NCBI RefSeq assembly: GCF_026967935.1
Contig: NZ_JAPVBL010000003.1
Span: 62,001-126,000, forward strand
Source: Modestobacter sp. VKM Ac-2982
Lineage (GTDB): Bacteria > Actinomycetota > Actinomycetes > Mycobacteriales > Geodermatophilaceae
Direction: 5' to 3'
Length of the DNA stretch: 64,000 nucleotides
The notes beneath the pieces were generated by a model. That model did no database searches. It worked only from the letters and a program-made list of their open reading frames with translations, and was not told the DNA's origin. Both the position numbers and the translations under genes were made by a program. Shown one piece after another: positions 35,223 through 43,783 of the stretch (the stretch's first letter is position 1; each line of letters begins with the position of its first letter).

Positions 35223-38087
35223 TCAACTCGGTGGGAGGGCGGCCGTCCTCCGGGCGATGCGGGCGGCGAACACGCCGGCGGACCAGCCGTTGTCGATGTT
35301 GCTGACCACGACGCCGGGTGCGGCGGAGTTGAGCATGGTGAGCAGCGCGCTGAACCCGCCGAAGGAGCTGGCGCCCTGGCCGGCCGACGTCGGGACGGCG
35401 ACCACCGGCACCTCGGTCAGCCCGCTCACCACGCTGGCCAGCGCAGCGTCCAGGCCCGCCACCACGACGAGGCAGTCGACGTCGGTGAGCAGCGACCGGT
35501 CGGTCAGCAGCGGGTGGATCCGGCTGCCGCCGACGTCGTCGACCCGCACCACCTCGGTGCCGGTGACCCGGGCGACGAAGGCCGCCTCGGCGGCGATCGG
35601 GGTGTCGCCGCTGCTGGCGCAGAGCACGCCGACCCGGCCGACCGGCTCGGGCACCGGGCCGACCGCGGCGGACATCGCCGCGGCGTCCATCGTCGTGTAG
35701 GCGTCGTGCTCGGTGGCCAGCGCGACGAGGGTGTCGGCGCTGGCCCGCACCACCACCGCCGGGTGGCCGGGGTGTTCCCGGCGGGCCTCGCGCACCAGGG
35801 CGAGCACCTGCTCGGTGCTGCGACCGGTGCCCCAGATGACGTCCGGGCCGGTCGCCAGGACCGGCGCGACGGGGACCGGGGACAGCACCGGCGGCGGCAC
35901 GGCCGCCGCGGCGGGGGCGGGGCTGGCCACCGGCTCGGCGACCCGGGGCGCTGCCGGGTGGGTCGGGGGGCCGCCGAACAGCTCGTCCAGCGGGCTGGGC
36001 AGCCGGGGGGACGGCTGGTCGGCCGGGGCGTCGTCGGCGGCCGGCTCGACCAGCAACGGGGCGAAGCCACCGGTGGCGTCCTCGGCCTGCTCGTGGCGGT
36101 CCTCAGGGAGCGGGGAGGTCACCTCACCCACGGTGGACGACGTCGGGACGGCCACCGGCGCCGTGTCCTCCGCGGTCGGGTCGGCCTCGGCCACGGGGGC
36201 GTCGATGGCGTCCGGGGCGGTGTCGACGGCCCGCGTCTGGGTGACGCCGGAGAGCCGGACGACCCGGTCCCGCCCGGCCCGCTTGGCGTCGTAGAGGACC
36301 CCGTCGGCGGCGGCGAACAGGGTGCGCCGGTCGTCGCCGCGGGCCGCCTGGGCGATGCCGACGCTGATCCGCACCGGCACCTCGACGCCCAGGGCGGACC
36401 AGTCGTGCGTGGCGATCGAGCGGCGGATGCGCTCCATCGCCCGCTCGGCCTGCTCGGAGGTGGTGTCCGGCAGCAGGATGACGAACTCGTCACCGGCCCA
36501 GCGGCACACCTCGTCGGTGTCCCGGCAGCCGTCGACCAGCAGCTGGCCGACCGCCCGGAGCACGGCGTCGCCGGTCGGGTGCCCGGCGGCGTCGTTGATC
36601 GCCTTGAACCGGTCGATGTCGACCACGGCCAGCGCCGGCACCGCCCCCGCCGACAGCAGCCCGTCGAGCCGGGCCTCCGCGTAGCGGCGGTTGGGCAGGT
36701 GGGTGAGCGGGTCCTCGTAGGCCTGGCGGCGCAGCTGGCCGGCGGCCCGCTCGGTCTCCAGCAGGCTCTTGCGCCGGCCGAACAGCTCGACCCAGCGGGT
36801 GCGCCGCTCGTCGACCCGGTCCAGCTCGTCGGCGAGGTAGGCCTGCAGGTAGGGCAGTGCCCGGGCCGCGTCGTCCAGCTCGGCGTGCAGCGTGCAGAGC
36901 TCGCGCAGCGCGGCCCGGCGCAGCCGCGGGAGCCCGTGCTCGGTGGCGGTGGCCAGCGCGGTGGCCAGGTGGTCGTCGGCGGCCCGCGGGTCACCCGAGC
37001 GGCGGAGCGCCCGGCCCAGGCCCAGCTCTGCGGAGGCCAGGAGCGCGAGGTCGTCCGCGCCCTTCGCGGCGGAGACGACGCTGCTCAGCAGCGACCGGGC
37101 GGCGGCGTGCTCACCCAGGCCGACCAGCGCCCAGCCGTGCACGACCTGGGCGTCCAGCAGCCCGGGGACGCCGGGGTACAGCTGCCCCAGCGCCCGGACG
37201 GCGAGGTCGCGGGCCTCGGCGAAGTGCGGGGCCGCGGCGTCGGCGCCGCCGTCGTCGAGCAGCCCCTCGCCGACCTCGGCGCAGAGCGCGGCCAGCCGGG
37301 TGGCGGCCTCGGCGGCGAGCGCGTCGACGGCGTCGTCCGCGGAGACCGGGCTGGCCGCGCTGATCGCCTCGGCGGTCAGGTCCGCGGCCCGGCGCTGGTA
37401 GTCCAGCGCCAGCGGCATGAGCTCCAGGTCGGCGAGCACGGCGGCCAGCGAGCTCAACGTGTGCACCAGCAGCGGGCTCGGCGGCAGGGCCGGGTCCAGC
37501 AGGCTGGCCGACTCGACCGCCTCGTCCATGGCCGCGTCGACCCGGCGGGACAGCAGTTCGATCCGGGCGTGCCGGACCAGCCCGGCGGCCCGCTGCAGGT
37601 CGTCGTCCTGGGCGTCGAAGGCCGCGCGCGCCGAGCGGACCAGGGAGATGGCCAGCGCCGCCTGAGTGGCCGACTCCGAGCGGCTGTCGCGGTCCACGGC
37701 CTCGTCCGGGTCGTGCTGGTCCAGCGGGCCCTCCTGCTCGGGGCCGCCCTCGACCAGGGGGTCGCCCAGCAGGGAGTAGCCGGCCCGCCGGAGGCGCCGG
37801 ACCAGCAGCTCGGCGCGGAGGGTGTCCGCCCAGGCGCGGGCGAGCGAGGTGAGCGGCGCCGCCGAGTGGTCGTCGACCGGGGCGGCCGGCAGCTCGCCGT
37901 CGATCTCGCGCAGCAACGCCTCGGCCGTGTCCAGCTGCCAGTTCGTGAGCGCTGAGCTCACTTGCTGGTGCAGGAGACCGGGTGGCACCAGGGCACTGTG
38001 CCCCGGAGTCGGCGGCGTGTCACGCACCGGCGCGTCGGCCGGCCCCTCCTGCCCCACGGACCTCTCCCGGACCCGCCACGACCTCAC
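35223..38087 (-). CDS. Diguanylate cyclase (GGDEF) fused to a LarB domain
   Basis: A 954-residue fusion. Residues 1-440: helical, TPR-like sensor region. About 455-615: GGDEF domain with DPLTHLPNRR, DIDRFKAINDAAGHPTGD, the active loop AGDEF (531-535) and an intact inhibitory site RDTD (522-525), so c-di-GMP synthesis with feedback is expected. About 620-745: Pro/Ala-rich linker. About 748-954: LarB domain (PDVIWGTGRSTEQVLALVR, GVLCASSGDTPIAAEAAF, VAVPTSAGQGASSFGG, VSNIDNGWSAG). LarB carboxylates and hydrolyses NaAD to make the pincer precursor; its catalytic Cys lies in a LNSC motif, but here the motif is LNSA (Ala922). The start chosen is GTG 38087, overlapping the upstream stop (GTGA); GTG 38057 is an alternative. 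larC follows 80 bp downstream. Confidence 0.85.
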   Translation of the reverse strand: MRSWRVRERSVGQEGPADAPVRDTPPTPGHSALVPPGLLHQQVSSALTNWQLDTAEALLREIDGELPAAPVDDHSAAPLTSLARAWADTLRAELLVRRLRRAGYSLLGDPLVEGGPEQEGPLDQHDPDEAVDRDSRSESATQAALAISLVRSARAAFDAQDDDLQRAAGLVRHARIELLSRRVDAAMDEAVESASLLDPALPPSPLLVHTLSSLAAVLADLELMPLALDYQRRAADLTAEAISAASPVSADDAVDALAAEAATRLAALCAEVGEGLLDDGGADAAAPHFAEARDLAVRALGQLYPGVPGLLDAQVVHGWALVGLGEHAAARSLLSSVVSAAKGADDLALLASAELGLGRALRRSGDPRAADDHLATALATATEHGLPRLRRAALRELCTLHAELDDAARALPYLQAYLADELDRVDERRTRWVELFGRRKSLLETERAAGQLRRQAYEDPLTHLPNRRYAEARLDGLLSAGAVPALAVVDIDRFKAINDAAGHPTGDAVLRAVGQLLVDGCRDTDEVCRWAGDEFVILLPDTTSEQAERAMERIRRSIATHDWSALGVEVPVRISVGIAQAARGDDRRTLFAAADGVLYDAKRAGRDRVVRLSGVTQTRAVDTAPDAIDAPVAEADPTAEDTAPVAVPTSSTVGEVTSPLPEDRHEQAEDATGGFAPLLVEPAADDAPADQPSPRLPSPLDELFGGPPTHPAAPRVAEPVASPAPAAAAVPPPVLSPVPVAPVLATGPDVIWGTGRSTEQVLALVREARREHPGHPAVVVRASADTLVALATEHDAYTTMDAAAMSAAVGPVPEPVGRVGVLCASSGDTPIAAEAAFVARVTGTEVVRVDDVGGSRIHPLLTDRSLLTDVDCLVVVAGLDAALASVVSGLTEVPVVAVPTSAGQGASSFGGFSALLTMLNSAAPGVVVSNIDNGWSAGVFAARIARRTAALPPS

Positions 38088-39874
38088 GAGGCGACCTCCG
38101 CGCCGTCGTCGAAGGCCCAGCCGGGCCGTCGGGGGGTCGTGCCGAGCACCTCCGCCACCAGGTCGTCGACCGAGGCGTCGGCCGGCAGCACGCCGGACCG
38201 CGCGGTGGACGCAGAGGGCTGCTGCAGCCCACCGGACGCCCACACCCGGTTGCGGCCGCCCCGCTTGGCGCCGAACAGGTTCAGGTCGGCCCGGTCGAAC
38301 AGCTCCCGCCAGGTCTGCTGCCCCGGGGCGCCGGCCGGGCCGGTGGTGGCCACGCCGATGCTGACGGTCACCGGTGCGGGCATCTGCAGGTCGCCCCACT
38401 CGGCGCAGGCGACGGCGCTGCGCAGTCGTTCCATCGCGACCAGGGCCTGTGCCTCGGTGGTGCTCGGCAGCACGACCACGAACTCGTCACCGGCCCAGCG
38501 GAAGACCTCGTCGCCGGTGCGGCTGTGCTGGCGGAGCAGCTCGGCGACCCGGCGCAGCACCGCGTCGCCGTGCAGGTGCGAGTTCTGGTCGTTGACGGCC
38601 TTGAAGCCGTCGACGTCCACGACGGCCAGCGACACCGGGTCGCCGTCCAGCGGCAGCTCGGCCAACCGCCGCTCGGCGCTGCGCCGGTTGCCCAGGCCGG
38701 TCAGCGCGTCCTCGAGGGCATGCCGGCGGAGCACGGCGGTCTGCCGCTCCGCCTCGCGCAACCGGCTGCGGCGCACGAACATCTCCGCCCAGAGCTCCCG
38801 CCCGCGCCGGTGCGCCCGGGTGGTCTCGGCCCGGTAGGCCTCCAACCAGTGCAGCGCCTCGGTCGTCGACCCCATCGCCGCGGTGGTCTGCCCCAGCTCC
38901 AGCAGGCACTGGCGGTACCGGCGGCGGTCGTTGACGGCAGCGAAGGCGCCGGAGGCGTCCACCAGCAGGCCGACGGCCTCCTCGCCCGCACCGCGGTCGG
39001 CGCCGGGCCGGCCGGCGCACGACCGGCTCAGCAGCCTGGCCAGGACCAGGCCGGTGTACCCGACCAGCCACATCCCGCCGTCCCCGGCGGCCAGGTGGCG
39101 GCGCACCCGACGCAGCGGCGGCAGCGCGTCGTCGAGCTGACCGGCCAGGGTCAAGGCCCAGGCCTGGACGACGTCGAGCAGGTCGGCGTCGGCGTCGCTC
39201 GGCTCCCAGGGCAGCGCGCGGGCACTGGTCGCACACTCCAGCGCGGCCTGGGCCAGCTGGTGCGAGCGGTCGGACTGGCCGCGCCGGTGCACCGTCTGGG
39301 CGAGCTCGGCGTGCTGCTGGGCGCACAGCCGGAGCAGCTGCCACTGGTCGCCGAGGTCGGGGAGGGCGGCAGCGACCCGGGCGCCGCGGAGCGACTGGGC
39401 CACGGCGAGCTCCTCGAGGTCCAGCCGGGTCAGCGCGAGGGACAGCCAGTGGTGGGCCTGGTGCAGCGGACGGCTGGGTGGCTCCCCGGACAGCTGGTCG
39501 GCGAGCAGGCTGGCGTCCACGGCCAGGTGCATCGCCGCGTCGAACCGGTCGGCGGCCACCTCCAGGTGCGCCAGGTAGGCCAGCGTCAGGGCGTGCTCGG
39601 CGGACGGGAGGCACTCCGCGAGCGCGGCCCGGGCCGCCCCCACGGCGTCCGCAGCGCCGTCCAGGTCGTCGTCGAAGAGGGCGGCGCGCGCGGTGAAGGC
39701 GGCCGACCACGCGTCCCAGCAGGGCTCGCCGGAGGCGCTCAGGTCGTCCGCGGCCCGGCCGAACTCGTCGGCGAACACCTGGGCGTCCTCGGCGGCGCTG
39801 GCGGTCAGCAGCCGCCAGCGGGCGGTCTGCAGCCGCTCGTCGGCGGGGAGCCCTGGGGTCACGCGTCCCTCCAC
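38084..39874 (-). CDS. Diguanylate cyclase with TPR-like N-terminal region
   Basis: A 596-residue protein built like the N-terminal two thirds of the next gene: a long helical, Ala/Arg-rich TPR-like region (about 1-380), then a GGDEF domain with DALTGLGNRRSAERRL, DVDGFKAVNDQNSHLHGD, active loop AGDEF (461-465) and inhibitory site RTGD (452-455). No membrane segment or signal is seen, so the sensor is cytoplasmic. It should synthesise c-di-GMP. The stop overlaps the start of the GGDEF-LarB gene by 4 bp, so the two cyclases are made together and probably arose by duplication. It starts at GTG 39874 or 39862. Confidence 0.88.
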   Translation of the reverse strand: MEGRVTPGLPADERLQTARWRLLTASAAEDAQVFADEFGRAADDLSASGEPCWDAWSAAFTARAALFDDDLDGAADAVGAARAALAECLPSAEHALTLAYLAHLEVAADRFDAAMHLAVDASLLADQLSGEPPSRPLHQAHHWLSLALTRLDLEELAVAQSLRGARVAAALPDLGDQWQLLRLCAQQHAELAQTVHRRGQSDRSHQLAQAALECATSARALPWEPSDADADLLDVVQAWALTLAGQLDDALPPLRRVRRHLAAGDGGMWLVGYTGLVLARLLSRSCAGRPGADRGAGEEAVGLLVDASGAFAAVNDRRRYRQCLLELGQTTAAMGSTTEALHWLEAYRAETTRAHRRGRELWAEMFVRRSRLREAERQTAVLRRHALEDALTGLGNRRSAERRLAELPLDGDPVSLAVVDVDGFKAVNDQNSHLHGDAVLRRVAELLRQHSRTGDEVFRWAGDEFVVVLPSTTEAQALVAMERLRSAVACAEWGDLQMPAPVTVSIGVATTGPAGAPGQQTWRELFDRADLNLFGAKRGGRNRVWASGGLQQPSASTARSGVLPADASVDDLVAEVLGTTPRRPGWAFDDGAEVAS

Positions 39875-39975
39875 TCAGCTGTCGGGGCACGCGAGGTGCA
39901 CGTGTCCGGCCGGTGGCGAAGCAGCTCCCCCCGTACCGGTGACCCGACGGGAGTCGGGGTCCGACACGGCCGCAC

Positions 39976-39981
39976 TACCCT
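39976..39981 (+). promoter_or_regulatory. -10 box of a probable leaderless promoter
   Basis: TACCCT lies 6 nt before the pheA ATG at 39988; no ribosome-binding sequence fits in between. Confidence 0.6.
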
Positions 39982-39987
39982 CGCCGG

Positions 39988-40941
39988 ATGCCGACTGCAC
40001 CACGCAGCACAGCCCCGACGGAGTTCGCCTATCTGGGTCCCGAGGGTACCTTCGCCGAGGCCGCGCTCGGCACGGTCACCGGGGCGCTGGGAGTGGTCGG
40101 CACCCGACCGGAGGCCAGCGTCGAGGCCGCGCTGACGGCCGTGCGGACGGGGGGGTGCGCAGCCGCCCTGGTGCCGCTGGAGAACTCCGTCGAGGGCTCC
40201 GTGCCGGCCACGATGGACGGGCTGGTCGCCGGCGACCCGCTGGTGATCACCCGCGAGGTCTTCCTCCAGGTGGCCTTCGTGCTCGCCGTCCGGCGGGGGA
40301 GCACAGCGGCCGACGTGCGCACCGTGGCCAGCCACCCACATGCGCTGGCCCAGTGCCGCAGCCGGCTCGCCGAGGCCCTGCCGGGGGCCGACGTCGTCCC
40401 GGCCGCCTCCACGGCCGACGCCGCCCGCCGCGTCGCCGAGGGCGAGTTCGACGCCGCGGTCTGCGCGGCGATCGCCGCCGACCGCTACGGCCTGGACACG
40501 CTCGTCCCCGACCTGGCCGACCACCCCGGCGCCGTGACCCGTTTCGTGCTGGTGGAGCCGCCCGGCGCGCTGTCGGCCCCGACGGGGGCGGACAAGACCA
40601 CGATCTGGGCCGTGGTGCACGACCGCACCGGTGCGCTGCTGGACCTGCTGGCCGAGTTCGCGGTGCGCGGCATCAGCCTGGCCCGCATCGAGTCCCGGCC
40701 GACCCGTGAACGGCTCGGCGTCTACTCGTTCTCCATCGACATCGAGGGCCACGTCACCGACCGGCGGGTGGGCGACGCACTGGCCGCGCTGCACCGGATC
40801 TGCGCCGAGGTGCGCTTCCTCGGCTCCTACCCCCGGGTCGACGACCAGCCGGGCAAGCCGGTGGAGGAGCGGGTGGGCGACCAGGCCTTCGCCGCAGCGG
40901 AGGAGTGGGTGGCCCGGCTCCGCGCCGGGACGGCGGTCTGA
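39988..40941 (+). CDS. pheA: Prephenate dehydratase
   Basis: A 317-residue enzyme that converts prephenate to phenylpyruvate in phenylalanine synthesis. The catalytic domain shows FAYLGPEGTFAEAAL, LVPLENSVEGSVPATMD and a TRFVLVEPPG region (TRF motif). The C-terminal ACT domain with GISLARIESRPTRERLG (the ESRP motif) binds phenylalanine for feedback inhibition. Length fits the monofunctional actinobacterial type; there is no chorismate mutase domain. The gene is monocistronic; a small GTGCCC-TCTC-GGGCAC hairpin at 40975-40990 may end it. Confidence 0.94.
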   Translation: MPTAPRSTAPTEFAYLGPEGTFAEAALGTVTGALGVVGTRPEASVEAALTAVRTGGCAAALVPLENSVEGSVPATMDGLVAGDPLVITREVFLQVAFVLAVRRGSTAADVRTVASHPHALAQCRSRLAEALPGADVVPAASTADAARRVAEGEFDAAVCAAIAADRYGLDTLVPDLADHPGAVTRFVLVEPPGALSAPTGADKTTIWAVVHDRTGALLDLLAEFAVRGISLARIESRPTRERLGVYSFSIDIEGHVTDRRVGDALAALHRICAEVRFLGSYPRVDDQPGKPVEERVGDQAFAAAEEWVARLRAGTAV

Positions 40942-41046
40942 CCGTCGTCCCGACCCCGTACCCATGATCACAGAGTGTGCCCTCTCGGGCACCCGCTGCA
41001 CATCCTCTGGGCGGGACCGTCTCGTCACGTGCGCCCGGGGCAGGGC

Positions 41047-41077
41047 TTGCGCTGGAGTCCACTCCAGCTCCTAGCGT
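41047..41077 (+). promoter_or_regulatory. MerR-type promoter with 19-bp spacer and operator
   Basis: TTGCGC (41047-41052) and TAGCGT (41072-41077) are separated by 19 bp, the over-long spacing of MerR-activated promoters. A perfect 8-bp inverted repeat (GCTGGAGT-CC-ACTCCAGC, 41051-41068) fills the spacer. The -10 box ends 7 nt before the ATG at 41085. The regulator is very likely the MerR protein encoded two genes downstream. Confidence 0.8.
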
Positions 41078-41084
41078 CCCCGGC

Positions 41085-42113
41085 ATGAGAGCAGTCACCG
41101 GCCTCGCCGCCCACGGCCCGCACGAGCCGCTGCGGCCGATCGAGTTCACCCGTCGGGAGCTGCGGCCCGACGACGTCGCCGTCCGGGTCACCCACGTCGG
41201 CGTCTGCCACAGCGACCTGCACGCCGTCGGGTCACTCGCGGCCGGCGCCCCGCCGCTGGTGCCCGGCCACGAGTTCACCGGCGAGGTGACCGCGGTCGGG
41301 GCCGAGGTCACCCGCTTCCGGGTCGGCGACCCGGTCGCCGTGGGCAACATCGTCGACTCGTGCGGGCGGTGCGACAACTGCCTGGCCCACCGCGAGCCCT
41401 ACTGTCGCGAGTTCCCCGCGACGACCTACGGCGGGCGCGACCTGCACGACGGCAGCCCCACCCAGGGCGCGTACTCGACCGAGTACGTCGTCCGCGACGC
41501 CTTCGTCTACGCCCTGCCCGCCGGGCTCGACCCGGCCGCGGTCGCGCCGCTGATGTGCGCCGGGGTCACCACCTGGTCGCCGCTGAACCGCGCGGGCGTC
41601 GGGCCGGGCACACAGGTCGGCGTCGTCGGCCTCGGCGGGCTGGGCCACCTGGCGGTCAAGTTCGCCGTCGCACTCGGCGCCCGGGTCACCGTGTTCACCA
41701 CCTCGGCGGCCAAGGCGGACGCCGCCCGGGCCCTCGGCGCGCACGATGTCGTCCTGTCCACCGACGCCGCGGCGATGGACGCCGTCGCCGGCCGGCTGGA
41801 CTTCGTGCTGGACACCGCCTCCGCCGCGCACGACCTCGCGCCCTACCTGGGGGCCCTCCGGCTGGACGGGACGCTGTGCGTGCTCGGGCTGCCGGAGCAG
41901 TACGTGGTCTCACCGATGAGCCTGCTGGGCCGCACGCTGACCGTCTCCGGCTCCGGGGGCACCGTGGAGACGCAGGAGATGCTCGACTTCTGCGGCGCGC
42001 ACGGCCTCACCGCCGACGTCGAGGCGCTCCCGCTGGACCAGGTCGACACGGCGTGGGCGCGGCTGGCCCGGGGCGACGTCCGGTACCGCTTCGTGCTGGC
42101 GGTGGCCCCGTGA
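41085..42113 (+). CDS. Zinc-dependent alcohol dehydrogenase (cinnamyl-alcohol-dehydrogenase-like)
   Basis: A 342-residue medium-chain dehydrogenase. Catalytic-zinc residues lie in HVGVCHSDLHAVG (Cys, His) and PGHEFTGEV; the structural zinc is bound by DSCGRCDNCLAHREPYC. The nucleotide fold has VGVVGLGGLGHLAVKFA. The arrangement matches the CAD/YahK group, which usually reduces aldehydes with NADPH. First gene of an ADH-SDR-MerR operon; the promoter is MerR-like. The operon may deal with a reactive aldehyde or electrophile, which is inference. Confidence 0.9.
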   Translation: MRAVTGLAAHGPHEPLRPIEFTRRELRPDDVAVRVTHVGVCHSDLHAVGSLAAGAPPLVPGHEFTGEVTAVGAEVTRFRVGDPVAVGNIVDSCGRCDNCLAHREPYCREFPATTYGGRDLHDGSPTQGAYSTEYVVRDAFVYALPAGLDPAAVAPLMCAGVTTWSPLNRAGVGPGTQVGVVGLGGLGHLAVKFAVALGARVTVFTTSAAKADAARALGAHDVVLSTDAAAMDAVAGRLDFVLDTASAAHDLAPYLGALRLDGTLCVLGLPEQYVVSPMSLLGRTLTVSGSGGTVETQEMLDFCGAHGLTADVEALPLDQVDTAWARLARGDVRYRFVLAVAP

Positions 42114-42937
42114 GCCGGGTGGACTGGCGCGGGCAGACGACGCTGGTCACCGGGGCCAGCGCGGGGATCGGTGCGGAGTTCGCCCGCCAGCTGGCCGCCC
42201 GGGGCTCGCACCTGGTGCTGGTCGCCCGTCGTGCCGACCGGCTGGCGGGCCTGGCGGCCGAGCTGACCGCGGCCCACGGGGTGACCGCACGCGTCGTCCC
42301 GCTCGACCTGGCCCGGCCGGCGGCCGGGCGGGCGCTCGCCGCCGAGGTCGACCGGCAGGGCATCGCGGTCACCAGCGTGGTCAACTGCGCCGGGTTCGGC
42401 ACGCACGGGCCCTTCGCCGGAGAGGACGCCGACCGGCTGGCCGAGGAGATCGCCGTCGACGTCACCGCCCTGGTCGACGTCAGCCGTGCCTTCATCGACC
42501 GGCTGCGGGCAGGCAGCGGCGTGCTGGTCAACGTGGCCAGCATGGCCGCCTACGTGCCGAGCCCGGACATGGCGGTCTACGCGGCCAGCAAGGCGTTCGT
42601 GCTCAGCTTCACCGAGGCGCTGTGGCAGGAGTCGCTGGACAGCGGGCTGCGGGTGCTCGCCCTGTCGCCGGGCGCCACCGACACCGAGTTCTTCGACGTC
42701 CTGGGGAACGACGCCGCCGACGGCGGCCGGGGCCGGCAGTCGCCGCAGGAGGTGGTGGCCACTGCGTTCCGGGCGCTCGACCGGCGCGACCCGCCGCCCA
42801 GCGTGGCGGTCGGCCGGGCCAACCGGGCCTCGGTCCGGGCCGTGCGGCTGCTGACCCGGCGGCGCGCGGTGCTGCTGATGGCCGCGATCACCGGTCGGGC
42901 GGCCGAGGACGGGATGGCCCGCCGTGCCGCCGCCTAG
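42110..42937 (+). CDS. Short-chain dehydrogenase/reductase
   Basis: A 275-residue classical SDR: cofactor motif TTLVTGASAGIGAEFARQL, NCAGFG, catalytic Ser in VNVASMAAYVP, and YAASK with the catalytic Tyr and Lys. LVARRADRL after strand 2 suggests NADP. GTG 42110 overlaps the ADH stop by 4 bp (GTGA). The C-terminal 25 residues are basic and hydrophobic (RRRAVLLMAAITGRAA), possibly a membrane contact. The substrate is unknown; probably acts in the same aldehyde/ketone process as the ADH. Confidence 0.9.
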   Translation: MSRVDWRGQTTLVTGASAGIGAEFARQLAARGSHLVLVARRADRLAGLAAELTAAHGVTARVVPLDLARPAAGRALAAEVDRQGIAVTSVVNCAGFGTHGPFAGEDADRLAEEIAVDVTALVDVSRAFIDRLRAGSGVLVNVASMAAYVPSPDMAVYAASKAFVLSFTEALWQESLDSGLRVLALSPGATDTEFFDVLGNDAADGGRGRQSPQEVVATAFRALDRRDPPPSVAVGRANRASVRAVRLLTRRRAVLLMAAITGRAAEDGMARRAAA

Positions 42938-42947
42938 CCTGGCGGTC

Positions 42948-43424
42948 ATGACCGCGGTCACCCGGGAGACGTCCCTCGGCATCCGGCAGGTCTCCGAGGA
43001 GACCGGCCTGAGCATCGACACGCTGCGCTGGTACGAGCGAGAGGGGCTGCTGCCGCTCGTGGAGCGGAGCGCCGACGGCCGGCGGCGCTACCCGCCGGGG
43101 GCGCTGCGGTTCATCCGGCTCGTGCAGGCGCTCCGCCGCACCGGGATGCCGGTGGCCGACGTCCGGCGCTTCGTCACCCTCGGCGGCGGGGAGCTGGCGA
43201 ACCACCCGGAGCGGATGGCGCTGCTGGAGCAGCAGTGCGCCCAGATCGAGCAGCGGATGGTCGAGCTGCGCGACGACCTGACCGTGGTGCAGGCCAAGAT
43301 CGCCCAGTACCGGGAGCTGATCGCCCGCGGCGTGGACTGCGAGGACGAGCTGCCCGACGACCTGCTGGCGCAGATCTCCGCCGACCCGCGGCTGCGCGGG
43401 GTCGTGCCGGGGTTGCCCGCCTAG
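42948..43424 (+). CDS. MerR-family regulator of the ADH-SDR operon
   Basis: A 158-residue MerR protein: winged helix IRQVSEETGLSIDTLRWYER, EGLLPLVERSADGRRRYP, then a dimerisation coiled coil and a short C-terminus with one Cys (GVDCEDELP), as in the aldehyde-responsive NmlR/AdhR group. That Cys may sense electrophiles. A TAGCCT box lies 7 nt before its ATG, so it may also have its own leaderless promoter. Its stop overlaps the stop of the convergent GroES-like gene. Confidence 0.88.
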   Translation: MTAVTRETSLGIRQVSEETGLSIDTLRWYEREGLLPLVERSADGRRRYPPGALRFIRLVQALRRTGMPVADVRRFVTLGGGELANHPERMALLEQQCAQIEQRMVELRDDLTVVQAKIAQYRELIARGVDCEDELPDDLLAQISADPRLRGVVPGLPA

Positions 43425-43783
43425 AGGTAGAGGCCGGTCGACTCCTCGATCCGCTCGGCGGCGACGGCGTGCACGTCGCGCTCGCGCAGGATGATCAGGT
43501 CCTCGCCGTGCACCTCGACCTCGTGCTGGTCCTCCGGGGAGAACAGCACCTGGTCGCCGACCTTGACCTGCCGCACGCTCGGGCCGATGCCCTTGGCCTC
43601 GCCCCAGACCAGCCGCTTGGCGACCTGGGCGGTCGCCGGGATGAGGATCCCGCCGCTGGACCGGCGGTCACCGTCCTCCCTGCGGAGGGAGACCAGCAGC
43701 CGGTCGTGCAGCATCTTGATCGGCAACCCGCCGGTGTTCGCGTCGTCCTCAGGCACGTCATCGAACGCTACCCGGAGGCTCAC
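43421..43783 (-). CDS. GroES-like co-chaperone family protein
   Basis: A 120-residue protein with the Cpn10 fold: LPIKMLHDRLLVSL, SSGGILIPATAQ, GPSVRQVKVGDQVLFSPED, DLIILRERDVHAV. Unlike true GroES it lacks a typical mobile loop and is not beside groEL; it belongs to the second, actinobacterial GroES-like group of uncertain role. The GTG at 43783 overlaps the upstream gene stop (GTGA); GTG 43759 (beginning PEDDANTGG) is an alternative start. Its stop overlaps that of the convergent MerR gene by 3 bp. Confidence 0.82.
   Translation of the reverse strand: MSLRVAFDDVPEDDANTGGLPIKMLHDRLLVSLRREDGDRRSSGGILIPATAQVAKRLVWGEAKGIGPSVRQVKVGDQVLFSPEDQHEVEVHGEDLIILRERDVHAVAAERIEESTGLYL

Noticed and set aside
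38088-38399. Upstream extension of the GGDEF-LarB frame
   Set aside because: It is antisense-free but overlaps the end of the preceding cyclase gene in another frame and has no domain sequence; the GTGA overlap at 38087 gives a better start.
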